DNA from: Bacteroidales bacterium
GTDB taxonomy: Bacteria > Bacteroidota > Bacteroidia > Bacteroidales > UBA932
Assembly (NCBI GenBank): GCA_021443565.1
Contig: JABUTS010000054.1
Coordinates: 1 to 36,791 of the forward strand
Length of the DNA stretch: 36,791 nucleotides
Reading direction: 5' to 3'
A program made the translations under genes and the position numbers. A model generated the notes under the pieces. The model ran no database searches. It was not told the DNA's origin and saw only the letters and a program-made list of their open reading frames with translations. Numbering within the stretch: the first letter of the stretch is position 1; each line of letters starts with the position of its first letter. Positions 26,543-35,887 of the stretch are shown piece after piece.

Positions 26543-28714
26543 ATGAAATCCGTCAGAATACTCACGGCGCTTCTTGCCGCAATGCTCACATTTTCTCCCC
26601 AGGTCCGGGCCGACGAGGGAATGTGGTTGGTCCACATGCTCGAGAAGGGGCTGATGAAGAACATGAAGCAGGCGGGACTGAAACTCCCTGCCAACGTGAT
26701 ATATGATGACTCGGCGGTCTCCATCAGCGATGCGGTCGTATCCCTCGACTTCGGTTGTACCGGAAGCATGATCTCTGACAAAGGCCTGCTCATCACCAAT
26801 CACCACTGCGCCTATTCGGACGTGCATTCCATCAGCACCCCGGAACACAATTACCTTGAGGATGGTTTCTGGGCCTTCTGTTCCGACCAGGAAGTGCCCA
26901 TCCCAGGGAAAAAGGCCTACTTCCTCAAGAGGGTGCTTGACGTTACCGAAGAGGTAGCCCATGTCTGCGACTCCGCTGCAACTACAGATCGTCCGGCAAT
27001 AGGCCGCAGGCTTTCCTTCCTGATGGAGAAACGCTACAGGGAACTGTACCCCGGCTGCGAGGTCAGCCTTGACGTGATGTGGCGCGGGGAGAAGTATTAT
27101 CTGTCTGTGTACAAGACATACAGCGACCTCAGGCTAGTGGCCGCACCGCCTGTCTGCATCGCTGCTTACGGCGGTGACGTCGACAACTGGGAGTGGCCGC
27201 AGCACAAGGGAGATTTCGCGATTTACCGCGTCTATACCGCACCTGACGGCAGCGATGCGGAATACAGCGTCGAAAACATCCCTCTGATACCTGACAATCA
27301 CCTGAAGATCAATGCCAAAGGCGTCAAAACCGGTGATTTCACGATGGTGATGGGATACCCCGGCAGGACCAACCGCTACAACTCATCCTTCGGAATCGAT
27401 TTCATCTGGAAAGACTCCAACCCTGTGACAGTCAAGGTGCAGGGAGACGTGCTCAATATCATGAACCGCCACATGGAGGCTGACCCCGCAGTCCGTCTGA
27501 TGTATGCCGACGACTATTTCGGAATCAGCAATGTCCAGGAACTGAGGGCCGGAGAAGTCATGACCTTCCGCCGCTACGGAGTGGCGGACATACGCAGGGA
27601 AAAGGAAAAGGAACTTCAGGAGTGGATTGATGCGGACCCTGACAGGAGGGAGAAATACGGAAGTTTGCTCCGCGACATGGCAAGGGCCTATGAAGCCGTG
27701 AGGGAGGAAGAGATTCAGACAATATGGTATAGGGAGACCTTGATACGCGGATGCGAAAGCACCACATCTGCCACGAAGGTCGACACATGGCTTACTTCCG
27801 TGCTTGGGAGGGATAACAGACATCCTGAGTCTATAGTCAAGACTATGGATGCCAAGGATGAGCAGCGGATTTACGGCAAGCGTGACGCGGAACTTGAAAA
27901 GGACCGCTTTGCATACGCGATAAGGGAAGCTGCGGTGCACATCAAGCCGGAAAACCGTGGAGAAGTGTTCAACAGCATGCTCGGGCAGTTCGGAGGGAAC
28001 GCCGATGCCCTCGCAGAATGGGCATGGGACAACACCTACCTCAACTCGAGGGATAATTTCCACGACTTTGTGAATAGGGAACATAGTCTGGCTGAATATG
28101 TAGGCGACCCGGCTTTCAAACTTCTGAGAGCGATGCAGGCTGTAGATTTCAACAAGAGGGTTTCTGCCATAGAAGAGTCTGTGGGCAAAATTCTCGACTA
28201 CGAGAAGTCCTACACCAATGCTTTCTACGAGATGTATCTGGACAAGGGCATACCTCAATATCCCGATGCCAATTCAACCATGCGCCTCACCTACGGCACC
28301 GTAGGTCCCGTAAGCCCGGCAGACGGCAAGTTCTTCTACGACAGGAGCACCACGGCGGGCATTCTGGAGAAATACGACCCGACGGATTATGAGTTCAACG
28401 TGAACCCGCGCCAGCTCCAACTGCTCAAAGGCGGAGATTGGGGAGAATGGGGTGACAAGGACGGCGCCATGCACGTCAACTTCATATCCAACAACGACAT
28501 AACCGGAGGAAATTCCGGCTCCCCGGTCATGAACGCAAGAGGCGAACTGGTGGGGCTGGCATTTGACGGAAACAAGGAGTCGCTCTGCGGTGACAGCTAC
28601 TTCCATCCCGAATACAACAAGTGCGTCAATGTGGACATACGCTACGTGCTGTGGATTCTTGACCGCTACGCCGGAATGAACTACATACTTAATGAAATGG
28701 AAATCATCAAATAA
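26543..28714 (+). CDS. S46 family dipeptidyl-peptidase (DPP7/DPP11 family)
   Basis: GCTGSMISDKGLLITNHHC (His), DNWEWPQHKGDFAIYRVY (Asp), DITGGNSGSPVMNARGELVGLAFDGN (Ser); start reassigned to MKSVRILTALLAAML. Confidence 0.93.
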   Translation: MKSVRILTALLAAMLTFSPQVRADEGMWLVHMLEKGLMKNMKQAGLKLPANVIYDDSAVSISDAVVSLDFGCTGSMISDKGLLITNHHCAYSDVHSISTPEHNYLEDGFWAFCSDQEVPIPGKKAYFLKRVLDVTEEVAHVCDSAATTDRPAIGRRLSFLMEKRYRELYPGCEVSLDVMWRGEKYYLSVYKTYSDLRLVAAPPVCIAAYGGDVDNWEWPQHKGDFAIYRVYTAPDGSDAEYSVENIPLIPDNHLKINAKGVKTGDFTMVMGYPGRTNRYNSSFGIDFIWKDSNPVTVKVQGDVLNIMNRHMEADPAVRLMYADDYFGISNVQELRAGEVMTFRRYGVADIRREKEKELQEWIDADPDRREKYGSLLRDMARAYEAVREEEIQTIWYRETLIRGCESTTSATKVDTWLTSVLGRDNRHPESIVKTMDAKDEQRIYGKRDAELEKDRFAYAIREAAVHIKPENRGEVFNSMLGQFGGNADALAEWAWDNTYLNSRDNFHDFVNREHSLAEYVGDPAFKLLRAMQAVDFNKRVSAIEESVGKILDYEKSYTNAFYEMYLDKGIPQYPDANSTMRLTYGTVGPVSPADGKFFYDRSTTAGILEKYDPTDYEFNVNPRQLQLLKGGDWGEWGDKDGAMHVNFISNNDITGGNSGSPVMNARGELVGLAFDGNKESLCGDSYFHPEYNKCVNVDIRYVLWILDRYAGMNYILNEMEIIK

Positions 28715-28723
28715 ATTCAAATC

Positions 28724-30034
28724 ATGAAAAAGGTTTTATTTATCGCATCAGCAGCGCTTCTTCTCGCATCCTGCAACAAGGACGAGGTAAGCGTCAATCC
28801 CACCACCCTCTCTTTTGAGGAATTTGCAGCAACACAGCAGGTCTCCGTCGACGCAAATGTTCCTTGGACAGCGACCTCAAGCAGTGAATTCGTAACCGTT
28901 TCTCCGTCATCAGGTACGGGCATCATGCCTGTAAGTATTTCTGTAACTGACAACTACGGAGATGCCCGCACGGCACAGGTCACCTTCACCGCAGGAGATG
29001 CCACCGCCACCCTGGAAGTTTCACAGAATGCCGTGGTTCCGGGTTTCACCGCCTTCAAGCACGAGTATACCGAAAGTTATGAAGGTCTTGTCGGAACAGT
29101 GGTATTCACGACAAGGCAGACCTGGAGCATAGAATCTGACCCGGAAGTGACGTTCAGCCAGACCTCCGGTACCGGTGGAACCGACATAACCGTAACCTAT
29201 ACCACAGTACCGGGTAAGCCGGACGGAGAGTCAGTCTATCACGTGACTTTCAAGACTCCAAATGAGGCCAGGGAGGAACTGTTCATCGTTCCGAAAGCCT
29301 GTGAGACTCTGGGCGGATATGATTATCCGGTTGCAAAGATGCCTGACGGAAGCTGGTGGTTCGTGGAACCTTTGCACTATATTCCTTCAGGATACACCGT
29401 CAGCGACAACCCTGCAGACAACAATAGCCACATCTGGTACCCATACACAACCGACGGTACCACCACAACGGCTAAAAAAGATGAGGCGACCATCAACAAG
29501 AACGGCTACCTCTATGACATGTACGCAGTCCTCAACGTTTCCAAAATCGACGGATCCAATGCCGCTTCATTTGAGGGTGCGCAGGGCATCTGCCCTGAAG
29601 GATGGCATGTACCTACCCGTGCCGACTATCTCGCACTCTGTGGAAACAGCAACAAGAGCACGACCGAAAGCACTGCTCCGGTTGACGAGAATGCTGTCTT
29701 CTTCGACAAAAACATGAATTCAGGAAGCATCGCCAAGTTCAATGCTGGCGGATGGAATTTCGTAGCTTCGGGCAATCGCCAGAAGACAGGCTTCACCGCA
29801 ACGGGAATATACGCAAAGAACGCTGTTGCTGCCGCCAATACCGAAATCGCATCTTTCGCAGGCCAGCCGGCGCTCACCTATGTCGCAACCTCCACATACT
29901 ACAAGGAGAATAGTACCAACCTGCAGTTCTTTGCCCTGATGTCCACCTTTACGACTTCATACAAGGGCAAGCTTTCTCTCGCCTACATGCATTGCGAGAA
30001 CGGAGCACAGCTTCGTTGCGTGAAAAATAAATGA
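28724..30034 (+). CDS. BACON-domain lipoprotein with FISUMP-like (Fib_succ_major) C-terminal domain
   Basis: SPII LLLASCNKDEVSVN; BACON-like VDANVPWTATSSSEFVTVSPSSGTG...AQVTFTAGDATATLEVSQ; GICPEGWHVPTRADYLAL, C-terminal GAQLRCVKNK. Confidence 0.8.
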   Translation: MKKVLFIASAALLLASCNKDEVSVNPTTLSFEEFAATQQVSVDANVPWTATSSSEFVTVSPSSGTGIMPVSISVTDNYGDARTAQVTFTAGDATATLEVSQNAVVPGFTAFKHEYTESYEGLVGTVVFTTRQTWSIESDPEVTFSQTSGTGGTDITVTYTTVPGKPDGESVYHVTFKTPNEAREELFIVPKACETLGGYDYPVAKMPDGSWWFVEPLHYIPSGYTVSDNPADNNSHIWYPYTTDGTTTTAKKDEATINKNGYLYDMYAVLNVSKIDGSNAASFEGAQGICPEGWHVPTRADYLALCGNSNKSTTESTAPVDENAVFFDKNMNSGSIAKFNAGGWNFVASGNRQKTGFTATGIYAKNAVAAANTEIASFAGQPALTYVATSTYYKENSTNLQFFALMSTFTTSYKGKLSLAYMHCENGAQLRCVKNK

Positions 30035-32919
30035 GGCTCAGCAGACTTATAATGACTTTCATCCTTGCCGTATGCTCTTTGGCAGCATACGGCAAGGATT
30101 TCAGATTGTCCGGAACCGTCATTGACAAGGCAGGGGGGGCTCCCGTCGCCATGTCCACCATACTCCTGCGCGAGAACGGACTGTGGGCGCTCAGTGACGA
30201 CAAGGGGCACTTCGAGATAGCAGGCATACCGGCCGGAGAATATACAGTCGAAATTTCCGAGCTGGGGTATGTGCCTTATACTAGGAAAATTGAAATAAGG
30301 AAGGATATTGCAGGACTGGTCATAAGCCTGGAGCAGGCCAGCCTCTCCCTTGACGAGGTCGTGGTGACCGCAAAGGAGGGGGGCGGGCTTACGTCGGCAT
30401 CCCGCATTTCCAAACAGGCTCTCGAGCACATACAGCCGTCGAGCCTGAAAGACGTGATGCAGCTCCTGCCGGGAAGCATCACCCAGAACCCCGATATGAC
30501 CACGGCCGCCGCACTCTCCATACGCGACATAGGCTCAAACTCCGCGAACGCGCTGGGAACGGCGCTCATCGTGGACGGCGCCACCCTTTCCAATGACGCC
30601 AACATGCAGGTGTTCGCCTCTGGCACAAACACCAACTCAGGTTCCAGCAACGCCGTTTCGTCGGCTGGAGGAGGTGTGGACGCCCGCCAGCTCTCCACCG
30701 ACAACATAGAATCAATACAGGTAATACGAGGCATCCCTTCCGTGGTCTATGGCGACATGACCAGCGGTGCGGTGGTGGTCAAGACCAAGGCCGGAGTCAG
30801 CCCTTGGGAGGTAAGGCTCAAGGCAGACCCCCAGCTCAAGCAGGTCTCTGCGGGGAAAGGCTTCTCGCTCGGGCAGAAGGCCGGCATGATGAATTTCGAC
30901 CTGGACTATGCAAGGGCGTTTTCTGACGTGCGCACCCCGTCATCCGCCTACAGCCGTGCAAATTTCCAGATAGGATATTTCAACAATTTCGCCAGGAAAC
31001 TCACATTCAACGCCAAGTTGCGCGGGAACTGGTCCAATGCCACGAACGCATCGGATCCGGACCTTTTCCTCGATGAGTTGTCGCAGGAAAGGGAAAAAGG
31101 GCTGAGACTAAACATAAACGGCCGCTGGCTGGTCAACAGGAAATGGCTCACAAACGTGGAGTACCTGGTCAGCGGGAGCATAATGGAGCAGTATTCCAGG
31201 CAGCGCGACTATCAGGGCTCTGCCGGCTATACAGCCACCACCACAGAACTTCAGGACACTGAAAACATGGGCTTCTTCACCAAGCCCCAATACTACTCGG
31301 ACGTTCAGGTATTCGGTATGCCTGTCGATGCCCAGGCAAGAATCAGCGCCCACCAGACAGGTAACTACGGACACGTCCGCAACAAAGTCCTTGCCGGTGC
31401 GGAATGGAAGATGGACGGCAACTCGGGGAGGGGAAAAGTATTCGACCCTTACTGCCCTCCACAGCCGGGCTCAGCCCAGGCTTTCCGCGAAAGGTCATAC
31501 AGGGACATTCCCTACATGCACCGCATCACGGCATTCGCTGAGGACAACCTGCTGGTACCCATAGGGAAAACCTCCGTCGAACTTCAGGCTGGCGCCCGCT
31601 TCAGCACCGTGAGGGCTGACGGGATCAACACCTCCGCATTCAACTGTATGGAACCCCGCTTCAACGGCAAATACATGTTCGTCAGCAACAAGCCCAAGAT
31701 CAAGGAGCTGAGCGCCAGGGCGGGATGGGGTCTTGCCTACAAGATGCCGTCGATGGTATATCTCTACCCCGAGCCGGCATACAAGGACATGGTATCGTTC
31801 TCATACAACGACTTCGACGCCAACAACAAGGGTCTCAACATATTGACCACGAAGAAGATGGACACCGTCAACCCGGGATTGAGACCACAGAGGTCGGCCA
31901 ATTTCGAGGCTGCCGTCGAATTTGATACCAGGTGGGTGAGCGGTTCGGTCGTCTATTATGACGAGAACATGACCGACGGATATACCTTCATGACCAGCTA
32001 TGTTCCTATGGAATACCGCCGTTACGGCTACAGCTGGTCCGGCGGGAACGTGGTCCAGACCGTGCTCCCGAGCGGAAAGGATCCCAAATATGACCATTCC
32101 GCAAGCAGGGTGACGGTGGACGGGAAGCCTCTCTCTTCCATAGTCGACACAACATTCATGTCCCTCTCCATGCCGGCAAACGGAGTCTCCAACCACAAGA
32201 AGGGCGTCGAGTTCACCCTGGATTTCCCTCAAATTAAGCCGCTGGCAACTTCAGTCAGCGTTAGCGGAGCGTACATGAACATGAGCACCCTCCAGAGCAT
32301 ACCGGTCCACAGGCTGTATTCCGGAAGCGTCGGCGGGCGCACCTATCCTTACATAGGGATATATGCCGGCAGCACGACCTCTTCAAACGCCTCAGTGCGC
32401 GAGCGCTTCTCCACGAACTTCCGCTTCATCACCCATATCCCGAGAATCGCGATGGTGGTGACCATGACAGCCCAGATGGTATTCATGGACAGGACGCGCC
32501 ACTCTGCCGTATATAATGGCCTGTCTCTGCCGTATTTCTACGACGAGAACGGGACAAGAATCTCCGGGGAAGAGGCTATGGCAGACACCCGCCACACGAA
32601 ATTCATCAACCCGCTCTACGTCATGGACAGAAGCGGCAGGATATATGATTTCACTCAGGAGATGGAACTTGACAGCAAATACCGCAATCTGCTGATTACC
32701 ACCAACACGACGACCTACTACCTGCGCGGCGGCTATCCTTTCTACGCGATGCTCAACCTGCGCCTCACCAAAGAGATAGGCAAGGTGGCCACCGTATCCT
32801 TCTATGCGAACAATTTCCTGAACATGCGCGGCCGCGTCAACCACTCCGTGACTGGCTACCCCAACGACCGCAACACAGCCATATATTTCGGCGCCGAGGC
32901 CAAGTTCAGCATAAGATAG
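30031..32919 (+). CDS. TonB-dependent receptor with N-terminal carboxypeptidase-like regulatory domain
   Basis: 962 aa; DFRLSGTVIDKAGGAPVAMSTILLRENGLWALSDDKGHFEIAGIPAGEYTVEISELGY; plug VIRGIPSVVYGDMTSGAVVVKTKAG; ATGA overlap with the preceding gene. Confidence 0.9.
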   Translation: MRLSRLIMTFILAVCSLAAYGKDFRLSGTVIDKAGGAPVAMSTILLRENGLWALSDDKGHFEIAGIPAGEYTVEISELGYVPYTRKIEIRKDIAGLVISLEQASLSLDEVVVTAKEGGGLTSASRISKQALEHIQPSSLKDVMQLLPGSITQNPDMTTAAALSIRDIGSNSANALGTALIVDGATLSNDANMQVFASGTNTNSGSSNAVSSAGGGVDARQLSTDNIESIQVIRGIPSVVYGDMTSGAVVVKTKAGVSPWEVRLKADPQLKQVSAGKGFSLGQKAGMMNFDLDYARAFSDVRTPSSAYSRANFQIGYFNNFARKLTFNAKLRGNWSNATNASDPDLFLDELSQEREKGLRLNINGRWLVNRKWLTNVEYLVSGSIMEQYSRQRDYQGSAGYTATTTELQDTENMGFFTKPQYYSDVQVFGMPVDAQARISAHQTGNYGHVRNKVLAGAEWKMDGNSGRGKVFDPYCPPQPGSAQAFRERSYRDIPYMHRITAFAEDNLLVPIGKTSVELQAGARFSTVRADGINTSAFNCMEPRFNGKYMFVSNKPKIKELSARAGWGLAYKMPSMVYLYPEPAYKDMVSFSYNDFDANNKGLNILTTKKMDTVNPGLRPQRSANFEAAVEFDTRWVSGSVVYYDENMTDGYTFMTSYVPMEYRRYGYSWSGGNVVQTVLPSGKDPKYDHSASRVTVDGKPLSSIVDTTFMSLSMPANGVSNHKKGVEFTLDFPQIKPLATSVSVSGAYMNMSTLQSIPVHRLYSGSVGGRTYPYIGIYAGSTTSSNASVRERFSTNFRFITHIPRIAMVVTMTAQMVFMDRTRHSAVYNGLSLPYFYDENGTRISGEEAMADTRHTKFINPLYVMDRSGRIYDFTQEMELDSKYRNLLITTNTTTYYLRGGYPFYAMLNLRLTKEIGKVATVSFYANNFLNMRGRVNHSVTGYPNDRNTAIYFGAEAKFSIR

Positions 32920-32921
32920 AC

Positions 32922-34145
32922 ATGAAAGCAAGACTTCACATATTCCAAACCATTGCAGTTGCGACTATTGCCGCGGCTTTCCTGCTTGGAGCCTGCGAGA
33001 TGGTTCCGAAGGGGAGTTTGTGGACCGAGGTTGAAATTGCGCTGGAGCTTCCTCAGGAGCTTGATGTCGACCTTGACCTCAGCCAGGTCGAAATCAGGCT
33101 GCAGGCAAAAGCGTCTCCCGTGGCCTATGTCACCAATCCCGACGGACAGGGGAAGGCTAGAATACGCGTCCAGCCAGGTCGCTATGACCTTCTGGCATCA
33201 GCCTATTACAAAGCCACAAGGATAGCGGTGAACGCCAACTGTCCGGAATTTCTGCTGACCGAGAAGGGCATAGTTGGGGACGACGGGGGACTCCTGCCGT
33301 CAATCATAACCCTCAACCTCGAGGTTGCAATACCTAACGAGCTGGTTTTCCGTGAGATATATTATCACGGTTCAAGCACCCTCGAAGGGGCTTCATATAC
33401 CAAGGACCGCTATCTTGAAATCTACAACAACGCCGGTCCCGGGGGGAGAACGGTAACCCTCGACTCCCTGTGCGTATCGACAATCTACCCTTACAACTCC
33501 ACAACAGGCAACAATCCATGGAAAGGGCTTGACACCCTGGCACTTGCGCAGATGTTCTGGATGTTCCCGAAAGGCGGCTACACCCTCGCACCGGGCGAAA
33601 GCTGCGTGGTCGCTCTTGTTTCCGCAGTGGACCATAGCAGCAGGGCAACCAGCGGACTTCAGCTTAACAAGGCGCATTTCGGGGCATACGCTGACCATCT
33701 TTCAGGCCACGAAATATCCGCCGGTGTAACACCTATGGTGTGCTATATGGCCGGACAGGGCAACACCTGGGCAGTATCCATACACTCCCCTGCCGTAGTC
33801 CTCTTCAAACCTGAAATGGGAGTCGACGCCTACAGGGCGGACGAGACCACATGGGAGCGTTATGAGCCGGGCAAGACCTCCGGCACAAAATACTGGCACA
33901 TAGCCAAGGGCTGGATAATCGACGGAGTGGAGTGCGCAGACTCCCCGGAGCAGTCAATCAAGCGTCTGCCTGCCTCGGTCGACGCCTCGTACGTCTACAT
34001 GCGCAGCCCCCACTACTCGGGGAAGTGCATCACCAGAGTCCTCGAGGACACAATAGACGGCATCAGGATATATAAGGACACCAATAACTCGGCGGCAGAC
34101 TTCACGCCTGACGCCACCCCGTCTCCAAATCTGAAACGGCCATGA
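32922..34145 (+). CDS. DUF4876-like lipoprotein
   Basis: SPII AAFLLGACEMVPKG; FREIYYHGSSTLEGASYTKDRYLEIYNNA motif as in DUF4876 proteins. Confidence 0.7.
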   Translation: MKARLHIFQTIAVATIAAAFLLGACEMVPKGSLWTEVEIALELPQELDVDLDLSQVEIRLQAKASPVAYVTNPDGQGKARIRVQPGRYDLLASAYYKATRIAVNANCPEFLLTEKGIVGDDGGLLPSIITLNLEVAIPNELVFREIYYHGSSTLEGASYTKDRYLEIYNNAGPGGRTVTLDSLCVSTIYPYNSTTGNNPWKGLDTLALAQMFWMFPKGGYTLAPGESCVVALVSAVDHSSRATSGLQLNKAHFGAYADHLSGHEISAGVTPMVCYMAGQGNTWAVSIHSPAVVLFKPEMGVDAYRADETTWERYEPGKTSGTKYWHIAKGWIIDGVECADSPEQSIKRLPASVDASYVYMRSPHYSGKCITRVLEDTIDGIRIYKDTNNSAADFTPDATPSPNLKRP

Positions 34146-35731
34146 GAAGAAGAATCCACAAGCTGTCCGGAAGCATTTTGATGGTGCTGGTTTCGGCATT
34201 CATACCTGCAGGTGCCCAGACATTCGGAATAGGGAACGGGGCTCGGACCGAACAGTACCTGAACTGGCAAAACGCATGGTTCGGCTCGGCCAATCCCGCT
34301 GCCATCTCACTTTTCAGCACCGCTTCAGTCTCTGCGCAGATGGGCGAAGCAGTAGCGGGCGGGGACTGCTCATTCGGCAAATTCCGCACCCCTTATGAGC
34401 CTGCGTCCCGATTCGGGGCAAACCTTTCCACGCTATCCTACATAAAACTCTGGAAAGCCGTCGCAAAGGGACGTTTCGGATACGGATATGACCTTTCGAA
34501 AGGAAGTACCTGGAGAGGCCTCGCCGACCCGCACGAAACACCTTTCATGCTGGCAGACTCCATACCCGGCAACCTTTCAAAAGAGACCTACTCCATGGAG
34601 GCTGCAGTTGCCATGCCGGTCGGCAGCCATCTGTCCCTGGGCCTTGAGGCTGCCTACGACGTGGCTCTGATGGCAAAACATGTGGACCTCCGCAACAAAA
34701 ACACCGGGATGGACTTCCACATCTCCCCCGGCATACGCTACGATTCCAGACATTTCTCCGCCGGCCTGTCTGCAAGATACCACCGCTCAACCGAAAAGAT
34801 AGAATATCTTCAGGTGGACGAATCCACTGAAAAGTACCTCTTCGAGTTCATGGGGGCATGGAATTTCCGCAGCCTGGGCTTTTCGAGCGCGGAGACATCC
34901 AGGATGAAAATAGGGAACGCATTCGGAGGCTCGCTCCAGACGGAATACAAGTCAGGCGGCAAGTTCAGAATCTTCAACGAGTTCTCGGCCGATTACCTTA
35001 CCACTTCGCAGGGCGAGACAGGATACAACGGACTGCGTCATGGTGACAGCAGGTCTCTGGTCATCGCAGACAATATCAGTTTTGTCATCAGTCCACGCAG
35101 AAGAATAACGGCGTATTGGAAATCCGCTCCTATGGTCGGCTACCGTTTCATACAGCGTCAGGAACTCGACCCTGCATCGGGAATCAGGCGCTATGTCACA
35201 TACGGTTCCCCCGTGCCATGCTTCGACAGGATGGAATATGAAGGCGGGCTCTATTATGACGCTCCCGAGACCTGTGTCGACAATGACAGGACATTTACCA
35301 TCCGCCTTGCCTGCGGCCTTGAATTCGGCCACATGGAAGAATACTACTCGGAAGGCATAGTAAGGCAAAGCGGGGTCGCTTACAACTACATGGGCCCGGC
35401 CCTGAAGATTCTGGCAGGCTGGCAGTCACAGGACGGACGCAACAAAATCGACATGGGAATCCAGGCCAACTCCAATTTCCGCATCCCTATGAAAAAGGCA
35501 GATCTGGTGTACTATGACGAAATGTCGATGATCCAATTCACAGGAAACCACTACGACGGTGAACTCGCAGACCGGCAGGCTGCTGTCATGAACGGACTGG
35601 CCTTCAGGGCCTATGCCCAATGGACGCACCAGCGCCTTGCCCTCCGTCTCAACGGCCGTCTCCGCGCCCCATTCAAAGCCGCACAGGGCACATACACCAC
35701 ACTCTCCCTCACCGCCGCCTGGAGTTTCTGA
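34142..35731 (+). CDS. DUF6850-like outer membrane beta-barrel protein
   Basis: 529 aa; signal peptide; NWQNAWFGSANPAAISLF N-terminal motif; C-terminal LSLTAAWSF; ATGA overlap with the preceding gene. Confidence 0.65.
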   Translation: MRRRIHKLSGSILMVLVSAFIPAGAQTFGIGNGARTEQYLNWQNAWFGSANPAAISLFSTASVSAQMGEAVAGGDCSFGKFRTPYEPASRFGANLSTLSYIKLWKAVAKGRFGYGYDLSKGSTWRGLADPHETPFMLADSIPGNLSKETYSMEAAVAMPVGSHLSLGLEAAYDVALMAKHVDLRNKNTGMDFHISPGIRYDSRHFSAGLSARYHRSTEKIEYLQVDESTEKYLFEFMGAWNFRSLGFSSAETSRMKIGNAFGGSLQTEYKSGGKFRIFNEFSADYLTTSQGETGYNGLRHGDSRSLVIADNISFVISPRRRITAYWKSAPMVGYRFIQRQELDPASGIRRYVTYGSPVPCFDRMEYEGGLYYDAPETCVDNDRTFTIRLACGLEFGHMEEYYSEGIVRQSGVAYNYMGPALKILAGWQSQDGRNKIDMGIQANSNFRIPMKKADLVYYDEMSMIQFTGNHYDGELADRQAAVMNGLAFRAYAQWTHQRLALRLNGRLRAPFKAAQGTYTTLSLTAAWSF

Positions 35732-35887
35732 CACTCGAGAAGCAGAGCGTCCCGCACCTGCGTGAACGTGGCGGTTCTCTCCCTCAGCACCGCCTGAGGT
35801 TGCTTATCAGGAGGCGCGTGTCATCCTGTGCCCGCGGGAGAAAGGTGTTCTCACTTGGACGCGGACGACTATGGACATGATGGCAGA

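Noticed and set aside
27383-28258. 291-aa minus-strand ORF
   Set aside because: Entirely antisense to the S46 peptidase with no recognisable motif.
35735-35887. Convergent intergenic region inspected for a hidden gene or classical terminator
   Set aside because: Only imperfect hairpins (e.g. CGCCTGA...TCAGGAGGCG) without U-tracts and no convincing ORF.
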